NCBI GenBank assembly: GCA_900472575.1
Contig: UCIV01000003.1
Coordinates: 321,599-385,598 of the forward strand
Origin: Hyphomicrobiales bacterium
GTDB lineage: Bacteria; Pseudomonadota; Alphaproteobacteria; Rhizobiales; Rhizobiaceae
DNA length: 64,000 bases
Reading direction: 5' to 3'
In this document: positions 49,727 to 58,496 of the stretch, one piece after another
Numbering within the stretch: position 1 is the first letter of the stretch
How the letters are laid out: the number at the start of each line of letters is the position of its first letter
The notes under the pieces: model-generated
The model's database searches: none
Told to the model about the DNA's origin: nothing
The model's input: only the letters and a program-made list of their open reading frames with translations
Made by a program: the position numbers and the translations under genes

Positions 49727-51286
49727 TTATCGCCGCAGGGTCAACCCTATGCCGGCGCGAAGAATGTCCTGATCGGAGCCGCCCCCGGTCGTTGTTTCGT
49801 ATTCTACGTCGCCGGTCATATCCAGATATCGATTGATACTCCATGTCAGGCCTGCTCCGGTAATCCAGGTGACGTTGTTGTTGCCGGATCCCTGAAAATC
49901 GCGAAGCGTCGCGCTTCCCGTCAGGCGGGCGACGAGATGATCACGCATCTGGTGAGCGAGAACGGAACTCAGCTGATATTCCGCCCACCCGCCTTGGCCT
50001 GCCGCAGTCGAATCCTGGACAGTGCTGCGAAGCCCGATATTGATGTCCGTGCCACGGCGCGGAGACCAACTGACGTTGCCGTCTGCGGTAAAGGCATTCA
50101 CGGCATCCAGCCGGGCGTCCTCATAGGATACGCGCTGGTATCCGCCGGCCAGTTCCCCGCGCAGTTTTTCGCCAAAATCGAATGCAACGCCGGCACGTGC
50201 CGCATAATTGTCGGAAGAGCGTTCATAACCGGCGCTGTCGCGTCGGCGGTCGTAGGACGTATGCCCCAGTGCGACTTCAACGAAAGGAATGATTGCCGGC
50301 GAAAGCTCGTATCCAAGGCGTAGACGTCCGTCGATGCCGGTGCGGTCTCGATCCTTCATGCTCAAGACGGAGCCATCGGACAGTTTAGCATCCGTATAAA
50401 CATTGCGGCTGGCACCGATGGCCGCCAGGCCGTGGATGCGCCCCACCTCACGTTCTATCGAGGCCTCGGTCTCGAATTGATGGACGCCTGCCTGTTCGGA
50501 GGCATTGCCGACTGCGTTGGGGTCCGCGACATCCTCGCGTTCGAAACTGTAATTTCCGGTAATATGTGCAACTGTATCGTCGGCAAGATCCAGCCGAAGA
50601 TCGGCGCCGATCCGTGCGTTCGGATCGGCGTTGTTCTGGCTGCCGTTCAAATTGCGTTCGTAGACGCCCTGACCGGTAATCGTCAGTGCGTGGCGAGACC
50701 AGTCGGAGGTCAATGTGCCGCGTATGCCAGTTGCAAGATAATTGCGTGTTTCCTTCGAGCCGTGATCGCGGATCACTTCCGTATTGATGCTCTGATTGAC
50801 AGATGGACGGAGAACGAACGTGCCCAGACGCATGCCGGGCGCGTCAGCGCCCTCGCGGTACCGTTCTTCCCATTGTGACCGGTCCAGAGGCCCCGGGTCG
50901 TCATCCGCCGGCTGGTCGTATTGCTGATTCAGATCCTGTTCGACAGGTTGGTTCAGGTCATCATTCTCAGCGGTATTTTCCGGCCGGGCAGGTCGTTGCG
51001 TCGCTGGAATAGCGGTAGGATCATAAAGGCGGGACGCTCCCTGATCGATATCATCCTGCGTTGTCGGTGTCGGCCATGTCGCCGTTGCGGCACCGCCCGT
51101 AACACTTGTGGTTCCTGCTGTTCCGAACTGGCTGTCCGGAAGGCCGGGCAGGGGAGTGGTGTTGCTTGAAAAAACACTCTGAGCATAAGCCGGATTGACG
51201 CCGGACACAGCAGCCACTGCGACGACAAAGCCTAAAGCCGTCCGCCGCCCGCGTCGAGCCGTACCTGTCAGAAGCGCTTTTTTCAT
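49727..51286 (-). CDS. Outer membrane beta-barrel protein (BBP2-type)
   Basis: 519 residues. Signal peptide with cut near NPAYAQSVF (~36), a proline- and acid-rich linker (~45-140), then a barrel of alternating strands (e.g. TVAHITGNYSFERED, YAARAGVAFDFGEKLRG, MTGDVEYETTTGG) ending in GLTLRR. Such proteins in rhizobia are found near polysaccharide export or KdsD genes. Pore or export role is inferred. Start ATG 51286 chosen for the signal peptide; 51304 is possible. Confidence 0.82.
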   Translation of the reverse strand: MKKALLTGTARRGRRTALGFVVAVAAVSGVNPAYAQSVFSSNTTPLPGLPDSQFGTAGTTSVTGGAATATWPTPTTQDDIDQGASRLYDPTAIPATQRPARPENTAENDDLNQPVEQDLNQQYDQPADDDPGPLDRSQWEERYREGADAPGMRLGTFVLRPSVNQSINTEVIRDHGSKETRNYLATGIRGTLTSDWSRHALTITGQGVYERNLNGSQNNADPNARIGADLRLDLADDTVAHITGNYSFEREDVADPNAVGNASEQAGVHQFETEASIEREVGRIHGLAAIGASRNVYTDAKLSDGSVLSMKDRDRTGIDGRLRLGYELSPAIIPFVEVALGHTSYDRRRDSAGYERSSDNYAARAGVAFDFGEKLRGELAGGYQRVSYEDARLDAVNAFTADGNVSWSPRRGTDINIGLRSTVQDSTAAGQGGWAEYQLSSVLAHQMRDHLVARLTGSATLRDFQGSGNNNVTWITGAGLTWSINRYLDMTGDVEYETTTGGGSDQDILRAGIGLTLRR

Positions 51287-51432
51287 CGAATGCCCGGCAA
51301 CCATAAATGCTTACCCAAATGTAAATCACTGTGGTTAAGGATTGGTTGAAATAGCCGGCCGGTAGTGGATGGACAAAGGATCGCGCCGAAAGCCGATGGA
51401 CTTGAGGCGGAAAAGGGACTAATCCTGCCGCC

Positions 51433-52428
51433 ATGATCAAGCGCGCATTACAACTTGTCGAACATGACGTCGTCGATTCCGCCTTGCGGACAATTGCTTT
51501 CGGACAACAAGGGCTTAGCGCTCTTGAGGAGACTCTGAAGGATAGCCTTGGGCCAGCCTTTCGACAGGCTGTGGAGACAATTGGCGCAATCGATGGTCGA
51601 GTGGTGATCACCGGTGTCGGCAAGAGCGGGCATATCGGCCGCAAGATTTCGGCGAGCCTTGCCTCGACCGGTACGCCGTCTTTCTTCGTTCATCCCGTCG
51701 AGGCAAATCATGGCGATCTCGGCATGATTGCGCCCGGCGATGTGGTGCTGGCCTTGTCGTGGAGTGGCGAGACTGCCGAGTTGCAGGGTATAGTCTCCTT
51801 CACCCGTCGCTTCTCCGTTCCCCTGATCGCGCTGACCTCGGGCGAAACATCGACGCTTGCGCGTGAAGCAGACATCGTGCTGTTGCTGCCGAAGGCGCAG
51901 GAGGCATGCCCGCATGGATTGGCGCCCACAACGTCTACGCTGATGCAGCTCGCACTCGGCGATGCGCTTGCCGTGGCCCTGCTTGAGGCGCGTGGGTTCT
52001 CTGCAGCTGATTTTCGCGTCTATCATCCGGGCGGCAAGCTTGGCGCTATGCTATCTCATGTCAGCGACCTGATGCATACGGGAGATCGCCTGCCGTTGGT
52101 GAACAAGGGCGCGTCGATGCCTGATGCGATCCGCGAGCTTTCTGCCAAGCGGTTCGGCTGTGTCGGCGTGATTGATGATGAGGGACGTATCTGCGGCGTC
52201 CTGACCGATGGCGACATCGCCCGTCATCTCGATGGTAATCTTGGTACGATGATCGTTGACGAAGTCATGACGGCCAACCCGAAAACGGTCGGCAAGACGA
52301 CACTTGCGACTGCTGCCATGGCGCTTCTCAACAAGCACAGTATCGGTGCTCTTCTGGTGGTCGATGAGGAAAAGCGACCGATCGGTATCGTGCATTTCCA
52401 CGATCTGTTGCGGGTCGGAGTGGCCTGA
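51433..52428 (+). CDS. kdsD: Arabinose-5-phosphate isomerase (KpsF/GutQ family)
   Basis: 331 residues: SIS domain (~40-180; TGVGKSGHIGRKISASLAST, LALSWSGETAEL) and two CBS domains (~210-330; RFGCVGVIDDEGRICGVLTD, IVHFHDLLRVG). Converts ribulose-5-phosphate to arabinose-5-phosphate, the first step to KDO of LPS. Divergent from the barrel protein gene, 146 bp apart. Confidence 0.94.
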   Translation: MIKRALQLVEHDVVDSALRTIAFGQQGLSALEETLKDSLGPAFRQAVETIGAIDGRVVITGVGKSGHIGRKISASLASTGTPSFFVHPVEANHGDLGMIAPGDVVLALSWSGETAELQGIVSFTRRFSVPLIALTSGETSTLAREADIVLLLPKAQEACPHGLAPTTSTLMQLALGDALAVALLEARGFSAADFRVYHPGGKLGAMLSHVSDLMHTGDRLPLVNKGASMPDAIRELSAKRFGCVGVIDDEGRICGVLTDGDIARHLDGNLGTMIVDEVMTANPKTVGKTTLATAAMALLNKHSIGALLVVDEEKRPIGIVHFHDLLRVGVA

Positions 52429-52439
52429 GGTCGGACCCG

Positions 52440-52805
52440 TTGCCGGATCTTCAGGCCCATCTTCATGCTCTCGAGGTGGCGCTTCAGACGAAGGAGGTGC
52501 GGTCTTCAAGGGCGCGTCTGCTTGAGATCCTCGCGCCGGATTTTCGTGAATTCGGCCGCTCTGGCCGGTCCTATGGCCTTGCGGAAATCCTTGCAGGTCT
52601 GACGACTGAAGTGACGGTCGCAAAAACGGCCATCGAGGATTTCGCCATATCGCTTCTGAGCGAGGAAATTGTGCTCGCGACCTATCGCGGTATCCGCTTC
52701 AATGATCACGGGATCGAACTGCGGACCAATCGCAGTTCGATCTGGCGCCTGGAAAAGGATTGTCGCTGGCGCATGGTTTTTCACCAGGGCACGCCAGCGG
52801 CCTGA
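52440..52805 (+). CDS. NTF2-like / DUF4440-type protein
   Basis: 121 residues. Fold pattern: an N-terminal helix pair (LQAHLHALEVALQ), LLEILAPDFREFGRSGRSYG, then strands with RRxSxWR-type RSSIWRLEKDCRWRMVFHQGTP typical of the NTF2-like DUF4440 group. Function not known. Starts with TTG, 11 nt after kdsD; GAGG lies 9 nt upstream, so it is probably translated from the kdsD transcript. Confidence 0.75.
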   Translation: MPDLQAHLHALEVALQTKEVRSSRARLLEILAPDFREFGRSGRSYGLAEILAGLTTEVTVAKTAIEDFAISLLSEEIVLATYRGIRFNDHGIELRTNRSSIWRLEKDCRWRMVFHQGTPAA

Positions 52806-52811
52806 GCGTCT

Positions 52812-53174
52812 TCATTTCTCCCGGTAGAATATCATGCCGCCGTGATGCAGGACGTCTTTTTCCACGAATGTCCCGTCGGCGGTAAAGCCGGTATCGTCCC
52901 AGTAATCAATATGAGCGCCGGTCACGACATAACGGCCCTGATATGCGCTCTTCCTGTTTCCCCGGGCCTCGTCATAACGACCGGTGGGCAAGAGCTCCTG
53001 GCGTATCCGGCCATCGCCGGTTACCCACATGCCGAGATAGGGGTGGTTTTGGGCTTGCGCCTGAGTGCTCATGCTGTTCTCTGCCTTTGCCATATGGACA
53101 ACCGCGCCAAGCGAGGTGGCGGTGGCGATGATAATGCCGACAATAACGGCAAGGGGGTTGTTCAAGATCCTCAT
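52812..53174 (-). CDS. Atu4866-family protein, membrane-anchored
   Basis: 120 residues: an N-terminal signal/anchor (PLAVIVGIIIATATSLGAVV) and a short beta-rich domain with PYLGMWVTGDGRIRQELLPT, YDEARGNRKSAYQGRYVVTG and IDYWDDTGFTADG, which is the Atu4866 family first seen in Agrobacterium tumefaciens. Function unknown. The ATG overlaps the stop of the upstream gene by 4 nt, so it is the third gene of an operon with the SDR gene. Confidence 0.85.
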   Translation of the reverse strand: MRILNNPLAVIVGIIIATATSLGAVVHMAKAENSMSTQAQAQNHPYLGMWVTGDGRIRQELLPTGRYDEARGNRKSAYQGRYVVTGAHIDYWDDTGFTADGTFVEKDVLHHGGMIFYREK

Positions 53175-53665
53175 GGACGAGCCTCACCGTTTTCTACTTC
53201 GTTCACGGCGCGTCTTTCCTCGAAGAGTTGCGACAGCGTCTGTGATGCGGCAATCGCCTTGGGGAAACCTGCAGGGACCGTGACCATGTAGATGAGTTCC
53301 TTCAGTTCTTCTTCGGTCGCACCGATATTGAGCGCATAGCCCGCGTGGACACGCATCATGGCCGTCTCCCCGATGGCTGCGAAGGCTGCCACCGCCGCCA
53401 GCTGCCGCGTCCGGTTATCGAGGCCGGGGCGCGACCAGACATCACCCAGTGCATAAGCCTCGGTTGCCTCCGCAAGGAACGGAAATTCCTGCCGCATGGC
53501 TTCCAGATTGGGCTGGGTCTTCCCGTTGTTGAGTTCGCGGATTACGGCTGCGCCGCGTTCACGCCTTTCCTCGGTCGTCTGTCCGAAGGCCGGTTGTGAG
53601 GCAAGCCCCAGAAGGGCAACCGCGCCGGTAGTGGCGACATGGGATCTGATCTTTTGAAGCATCAC
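53171..53665 (-). CDS. Exported carboxymuconolactone-decarboxylase-like protein
   Basis: 164 residues: signal peptide (VALLGLASQPAFGQ, ~1-29) then a CMD-fold domain (DNRTRQLAAVAAFAAIGET, VHAGYALNIGATEEELKELI). The protein has no cysteine, so it lacks the CxxC of AhpD-type peroxidases. Family members decarboxylate gamma-carboxymuconolactone or have unknown roles; being exported is unusual. Second gene of the SDR operon, 44 nt after the SDR stop. Confidence 0.85.
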   Translation of the reverse strand: MMLQKIRSHVATTGAVALLGLASQPAFGQTTEERRERGAAVIRELNNGKTQPNLEAMRQEFPFLAEATEAYALGDVWSRPGLDNRTRQLAAVAAFAAIGETAMMRVHAGYALNIGATEEELKELIYMVTVPAGFPKAIAASQTLSQLFEERRAVNEVENGEARP

Positions 53666-53709
53666 TATCTCCTCAATGATTGCGTGATCGGGTCCAATCC
53701 GGATGGGGA

Positions 53710-54432
53710 TCAGTAGGAAGAGCGTGTCGGGCGCACGACGATCTCGTTGACGTCGACATCCTCGGGCTGCTCGATGGCGAAGCGCACCGCGCGGGCGATT
53801 GCATCAGGCTTGAGGGCGATGGCCCGGTAGGTCTTCATGCCTTCGGCGGCAACCGGATCGGTGATCGTGCTGGCCAGCTCGCTTTCCACCACGCCGGGAT
53901 GGATGCAGGTGACACGCAGCCTGTCGTTCTCCTGTCGCAGCCCGTCCGAAATGGCCCGCACGGCGAATTTCGTGGCGCAATAGACGGCCGCCGTCGGCAC
54001 GACCTGGAGTGCACCGATCGAGGCTATGTTGATGATGTGGCCCGAGCCGCGTTCCGTCATCTCGGGCAGGACGGCAGCCACGCCGTGAAGAACGCCCTTG
54101 ATGTTGACATCGACCATGCGGTCCCATTCGTCGACCTTCATCGAGGCCATGGGTGACAAGGGCATAATGCCAGCATTGTTGACGATGACGTCGACGCGGC
54201 CGAATTCTGCTCTTGCCGCATCGGCAAAGGCTGCGACATCGGCGCGGTTCGTCACGTCGAGCCTGCGGGTCATGACTTTGCCGCCGTTCTGGCGGATTTC
54301 ATCGGCCAGTTCTTCGAGACGTTCGGTACGTCGCGCGCCGAGCACCACAGTTGCTCCGGCCTTTGCCAGTTCACGCGCAATTCCTGCTCCGATGCCGCTG
54401 GAAGCGCCGGTGATGAGAACAACCTTTTCCAT
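53710..54432 (-). CDS. SDR family NAD(P)-dependent oxidoreductase
   Basis: 240 residues. Classical short-chain dehydrogenase: TGASSGIGAGIA (~9-20), NNAG, catalytic Ser in NIASIG and YCATK (~149-153). Arg-Arg after the second strand (GARRTERL) suggests NADPH use. Divergent from a LysR gene, leads the operon with the CMD-like and Atu4866 genes. Start ATG 54432 with GGAAGG upstream. Confidence 0.94.
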   Translation of the reverse strand: MEKVVLITGASSGIGAGIARELAKAGATVVLGARRTERLEELADEIRQNGGKVMTRRLDVTNRADVAAFADAARAEFGRVDVIVNNAGIMPLSPMASMKVDEWDRMVDVNIKGVLHGVAAVLPEMTERGSGHIINIASIGALQVVPTAAVYCATKFAVRAISDGLRQENDRLRVTCIHPGVVESELASTITDPVAAEGMKTYRAIALKPDAIARAVRFAIEQPEDVDVNEIVVRPTRSSY

Positions 54433-54508
54433 GACATTTCCTTCCATGTTTGCCGCTTGATTGCGGTTGCCAGAAAGGTAGTCGCAGTGCATTGTCGCGA
54501 TAAGTCGC

Positions 54509-54540
54509 TTAGTGTTTTCCAGTTTGGTAAGTGAAACTAA
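54509..54540. promoter_or_regulatory. Possible LysR binding region
   Basis: TTAGTGTTT (54509-54517) and AAACTAA (54534-54540) form an imperfect inverted repeat right before the LysR ATG and 77 nt or more from the SDR start. It fits a LysR-type site only loosely. Confidence 0.35.
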
Positions 54541-54543
54541 CCA

Positions 54544-55458
54544 ATGTTGCCTGACTTCAATGCCCTTGCCGCTTTCGTTATCGTTGCCGAGGAGAAGAGT
54601 TTTCGCGCTGCGGCGGATCGGTTGGGCGTCACGCGCTCGGCAGTCAGCCAGACGATCCGCAAGCTGGAGGAAACGCTTGGCATCGCGGTGGTTTCCCGCA
54701 CCACCCGCAGCGTCGCCCTGACCGAAGCGGGCGAGCGGCTTTATGCGGAAGTGGCGCCGGCATTTTCCGGTATGCAGTCAGCTATCGAGACGGCAGCAAG
54801 CCTGCGGGACAGGCCGCGCGGGCAATTGCGGCTTGCAGTCTCGTCCATCGCCGAGAGTTTTCTGTCCGGGCCGATGCTTGCTTCCTTTGCGGAAAGCAAT
54901 CCTGAGGTCAGGCTGCATGTCACGGTTACCGACGAGGAATTCGATATCGTCGAGGAGGGCTATGATGCCGGCGTGAGGCTAGGGGAGCTGATTGCCCAGG
55001 ACATGATCGCGGTTCCTGTATCGGGCGAGCAGCGCCAGCTTGCCGTCGCATCGCCAGACTATATCAAGCGCTTCGGGGTGCCCGCTCACCCGCGCGAACT
55101 AACCGAACGCCGCTGCATCGGCTGGCGCAAGGCCCCCAACCTGCCGGCTTATCGCTGGGAATTCGAGGAAGACGGGCGGGAAATTTCCGTCGCAGTCAAC
55201 GATGCGATCACGACGACCGACATGGCGTTGATGATCAAGCTTGCGGTCGCCGGCGCCGGTATCAGCTTCGGCATGGAGGACAGTTTTCGGGCAGCCATCA
55301 AGCGTGGAGAGCTTGTGCCGATCCTCGAGCAGTTCTGCCCTCAATTTCCGGGTTTCTATCTGTATTATCCGAGCCGCCGCAACATGGCGCCGAAACTGCG
55401 CGCGCTGGTGGATCACCTGCGCGGTTTTCGCCAGAGCCAAACGCTTTCAAACGGATGA
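54544..55458 (+). CDS. LysR family transcriptional regulator
   Basis: 304 residues. HTH at 1-60 (LNALAAFVIVAEEKSFRAAA-like, VTRSAVSQTIRKLEETLG) and a LysR substrate domain (~88-295). Belongs to the CrgA/YafC-like group that often controls an adjacent divergent SDR gene. Effector unknown. Confidence 0.93.
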   Translation: MLPDFNALAAFVIVAEEKSFRAAADRLGVTRSAVSQTIRKLEETLGIAVVSRTTRSVALTEAGERLYAEVAPAFSGMQSAIETAASLRDRPRGQLRLAVSSIAESFLSGPMLASFAESNPEVRLHVTVTDEEFDIVEEGYDAGVRLGELIAQDMIAVPVSGEQRQLAVASPDYIKRFGVPAHPRELTERRCIGWRKAPNLPAYRWEFEEDGREISVAVNDAITTTDMALMIKLAVAGAGISFGMEDSFRAAIKRGELVPILEQFCPQFPGFYLYYPSRRNMAPKLRALVDHLRGFRQSQTLSNG

Positions 55459-55578
55459 GATGCGGCAGTGGATTTCGCAGTCCGCGCTTCAAACTGCGTG
55501 GCGGCGGTGTTATGGCGCGTGAGATCCGCAATGCTGGCGGGATTAGGAACGGGCAGGGAGCCGCTGCGGCTAAGGGAC

Positions 55579-56742
55579 ATGGATCGGAATTCTTCTCCCT
55601 ATATTCTGTTTCGTGACGATCTTGCCGAGCGGCAGCTTCTGTTTGCGTCTCCGAGTGAGCTGGTTATTGCGCGCCGTGTCGACGAGGTCATTCCGGCTTT
55701 GCGACGGCTGGAAGAATGCCGGGCCTCCGGCAAGTGGCTTGCCGGTTACCTTACTTACGAGGCTGGTTATGCGTTCGAGGAAAAGCTTCGACCGCTTGTG
55801 CCGGAGTGCCGGGAGACGCCGCTCGTCTGCATGGGCGTGTTCGACAGACCGGTCGAGGATGGTGATCCGAGGCTGGAGCCGCCGGCAGGGCCCAAGTCCG
55901 ACGCGACCTTGAGCGAGCCGCATGCGGCCTGGAACGAAGAGAGTTATGCCGCCCGTTTTTCCGTCCTGCATGATCACCTGCGCAAGGGAGACTGTTTTCA
56001 GGGCAATCTCACCATGCCGATAGAAGCGCATTGGCCGGGGGATGCGCGGGAGCTGTTCTGGTCGCTGATCGCGCGCCAGCCGGTCCGTTACGGAGCGCTT
56101 GCCGAGCTTGGCGGTCCCGCCATCGTCTCGCGGTCGCCGGAATTGTTCTTCTCCGTCGACGAGAATGGCTGGATCGAGACCCATCCGATGAAGGGGACGG
56201 CCGCACGCGGCGCTACGCCCGAGGAAGACGAGGCGATCAAGCAGCAGATGCTGGCGGATGAAAAGACGCTGGCGGAAAACCGGATGATCGTCGATCTGTT
56301 GCGAAACGATATCTCGCATGTCAGCGAGGCGGGCACGCTTTTGGTGCCGAAACTGTTCGAGATCGAGACCTATCCGACCGTGCACCAGATGGTGAGCCAT
56401 GTCCGCGCCCGGCTTTTGCCGGATGCGGGTCTGCCGGAGATCATGCGGGCGCTGTTTCCCTGCGGGTCGATCACCGGTGCGCCGAAGCTTTCCGCCATGA
56501 CGATCCTGCAAAAGCTGGAAAGGGTGCCGCGGGATGTCTATTGCGGAGCGATCGGCTGGTGTGATCCGGCAGGGCCGATGCGATTTTCGGTGGCTATCCG
56601 CACGATCAGCCTTTTTTCCGGCGGAAGGGCAGTTTTCAATGTCGGCGGCGGTATCGTCTTCGATTCGATGCCGCAGGCGGAATATGAAGAGTGCCTGTTG
56701 AAGGCCAGGTTTGCGGTGGGAGACCAATGGATTTCTCGTTGA
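55579..56742 (+). CDS. pabB: Aminodeoxychorismate synthase component I
   Basis: 387 residues. Chorismate-binding enzyme of folate synthesis: LAGYLTYEAGYAFEE, KGDCFQGNLTMPIEA, ELFFSVDENGWIETHPMKGT, LAENRMIVDLLRNDIS, FPCGSITGAPKLSAM and NVGGGIVFDS are all visible. A long upstream frame from 55468 is not needed; ATG 55579 matches the family's length. Overlaps pabC by 16 nt. Confidence 0.92.
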   Translation: MDRNSSPYILFRDDLAERQLLFASPSELVIARRVDEVIPALRRLEECRASGKWLAGYLTYEAGYAFEEKLRPLVPECRETPLVCMGVFDRPVEDGDPRLEPPAGPKSDATLSEPHAAWNEESYAARFSVLHDHLRKGDCFQGNLTMPIEAHWPGDARELFWSLIARQPVRYGALAELGGPAIVSRSPELFFSVDENGWIETHPMKGTAARGATPEEDEAIKQQMLADEKTLAENRMIVDLLRNDISHVSEAGTLLVPKLFEIETYPTVHQMVSHVRARLLPDAGLPEIMRALFPCGSITGAPKLSAMTILQKLERVPRDVYCGAIGWCDPAGPMRFSVAIRTISLFSGGRAVFNVGGGIVFDSMPQAEYEECLLKARFAVGDQWISR

Positions 56743-57359
56743 TCGAGACGATGCGCTGGACGCCCGAGGACGGGTTCGTCCGTCTGGAGCAGCATTTGCG
56801 CCGGCTCAGTCGCTCGGCAGATGCGCTCGGTTTTCGCCAGCCGCAGGACGCCCGCAGAGCGCTCGATGACGCCGTCGACGGTGATGAGCCGCTGCGTGTT
56901 CGCCTGGTCATGTCATTTCGCGGCAAGATCGAGGTGACGACGGCTCCGTTCGTCATCCAGTCTCCGGAGACCGTCTGGAAAGTCAGGATCGGGACGACGA
57001 AGCTGAAGTCTGACGATCCGCTCTATCGCCACAAGACCTCACGGCGCGAGCCTTATGAAGCGGCGCGTGCCGAGTTTTCCGCCGACGAAGCCGATGAAGT
57101 GCTTTTGACCAACGAGCGCGGCGAGATGTGCGAGGGCACAATCACCAACCTGTTCGTTGAGGATCAGGAGGGCATGCTCATGACCCCGCCGATCACCAGC
57201 GGCATCCTGCCCGGCGTGCTGCGCGCCGACCTGATCCGCGAGCGTCGCGCCAAGGGGGCGGTTCTGAAGCCTGCCGATCTGGAGGAGGCGATGACGGCCG
57301 GGCGAAGGATCTTCGTCGGCAATTCGCTTCGCGGGCTCATTCAGGCCGAGTTGCTCTGA
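56727..57359 (+). CDS. pabC: Aminodeoxychorismate lyase-like aminotransferase class IV protein
   Basis: 210 residues, short for the family. PLP fold type IV: Arg in RLVMSFRG, Lys103 in LYRHKTSRR as Schiff-base residue, Glu136 in GEMCEGTITNLF, and the C-terminal GNSLRGLIQAEL. Converts aminodeoxychorismate to p-aminobenzoate. The ATG lies inside the pabB 3' end, which couples the pair. Confidence 0.9.
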   Translation: MDFSLIETMRWTPEDGFVRLEQHLRRLSRSADALGFRQPQDARRALDDAVDGDEPLRVRLVMSFRGKIEVTTAPFVIQSPETVWKVRIGTTKLKSDDPLYRHKTSRREPYEAARAEFSADEADEVLLTNERGEMCEGTITNLFVEDQEGMLMTPPITSGILPGVLRADLIRERRAKGAVLKPADLEEAMTAGRRIFVGNSLRGLIQAELL

Positions 57360-57431
57360 TCTGTTCCAAAGCGCTTGAAAAGACGCGGTCTTGAAACGAC
57401 ACTGCGGCAAACAGGAGATGTCGCGGATCCG

Positions 57432-58343
57432 ATGCCTGCCCCTATAGCCCCGACCTACACACCTTACGACGGTTCGTCGAAACCGTTCACGATCGGTCTT
57501 ATGCAACTGGAACCTGAGCGCTGGATCGAGCCCGATGGCGATCTAGCAGAACAGGTATTGCTGAAACGCAATCTGGTGGCGGAGCATGGCGAGCTTGTGC
57601 TGCGCGCCGAGGCGGGTACGCAGGAGGCACAGCAGGAAGTTCTCGATCTCCTGATCGACTATCTGCCGCACTATCATCCGGAGAATTACCGTCTGGTTGG
57701 CAATGATATGCGCATCGCGGGCCTCGATCCGGATATTGCCGATGAAGCGATGATGCCGCTGCATCGAGCCGGGTTGCTGGTGCAGGACGATCTGGTGATC
57801 ATGCGCAAAGGCGAAAACGGCTGGCGAATTGCCGCAGCTTTTCTGGCCTTCCCATCGTCCTGGCGGCTATCGGAGAAATTCGGCCTGTCGATGGATGAGG
57901 TGCATGCACCGGTGCCGGGCTTCGAAGGCGGCAGTCGCAATGCCGGGCTGATCAACCGAATGTTCGACAATCTCTCCGCCGACAGGATCGTGGTGCGCTG
58001 GAACTGGTCGGTGAATTGGTCGCATGCGCTCTATCATCCGGATGCGAAGTCGGCAGAAGAAAAACGCGGGGTGTCTGCGGACAAGGCCTTCATCCGGGTG
58101 GAGCGTCAGACACTGCGCAAGCTGCCGGTTTCGGGCGATATCCTTTTCACCATTCGTATCTATCTCGATCCGGTTTCAGTCATTCTTGCGCAGCCGAATG
58201 CAGTGGAACTTGCAGCCTCGATGGCGGAGCAGCTGGAAGCGATGTCGGATGTAGAAGTCGACTACAAGGGGCTGACGGAAAAGCGCGTCGAGCTTGTCGG
58301 TTTGCTGCGCCGAACGGAGCCGGTTAAGACTTTGGCAGAATAG
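57432..58343 (+). CDS. DUF3445 / heme-dependent oxidative N-demethylase-like protein
   Basis: 303 residues. The DUF3445 family (alpha-subunit-like of heme-dependent oxidative N-demethylase) is recognised from LEPERWIEPDGDLAEQVLLK, LLIDYLPHYHPENY, AAAFLAFPSSWRLSEKFGLS (~135-154) and the VERQTLRKLPVSGDILFTIR segment (~224-243). Some members bind a heme with a PAS-like fold; the substrate here is unknown. 72 nt after pabC. ATG 57432 chosen; a TTG at 57375 would add 19 residues. Confidence 0.85.
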   Translation: MPAPIAPTYTPYDGSSKPFTIGLMQLEPERWIEPDGDLAEQVLLKRNLVAEHGELVLRAEAGTQEAQQEVLDLLIDYLPHYHPENYRLVGNDMRIAGLDPDIADEAMMPLHRAGLLVQDDLVIMRKGENGWRIAAAFLAFPSSWRLSEKFGLSMDEVHAPVPGFEGGSRNAGLINRMFDNLSADRIVVRWNWSVNWSHALYHPDAKSAEEKRGVSADKAFIRVERQTLRKLPVSGDILFTIRIYLDPVSVILAQPNAVELAASMAEQLEAMSDVEVDYKGLTEKRVELVGLLRRTEPVKTLAE

Positions 58344-58496
58344 TATGCTGTCCTTGTCGCGATCCCGGCACAAGCCCTTTATTGTGACTGATTTTTGTGA
58401 TCTAGGGCCGCGCATCAGAACAGCGTCACACTCGCTGATTATGCGTGAAGCCAGGCTGCGGTTTGCATAGAGCAGTCGATTTTTAGGGAGTATGAC

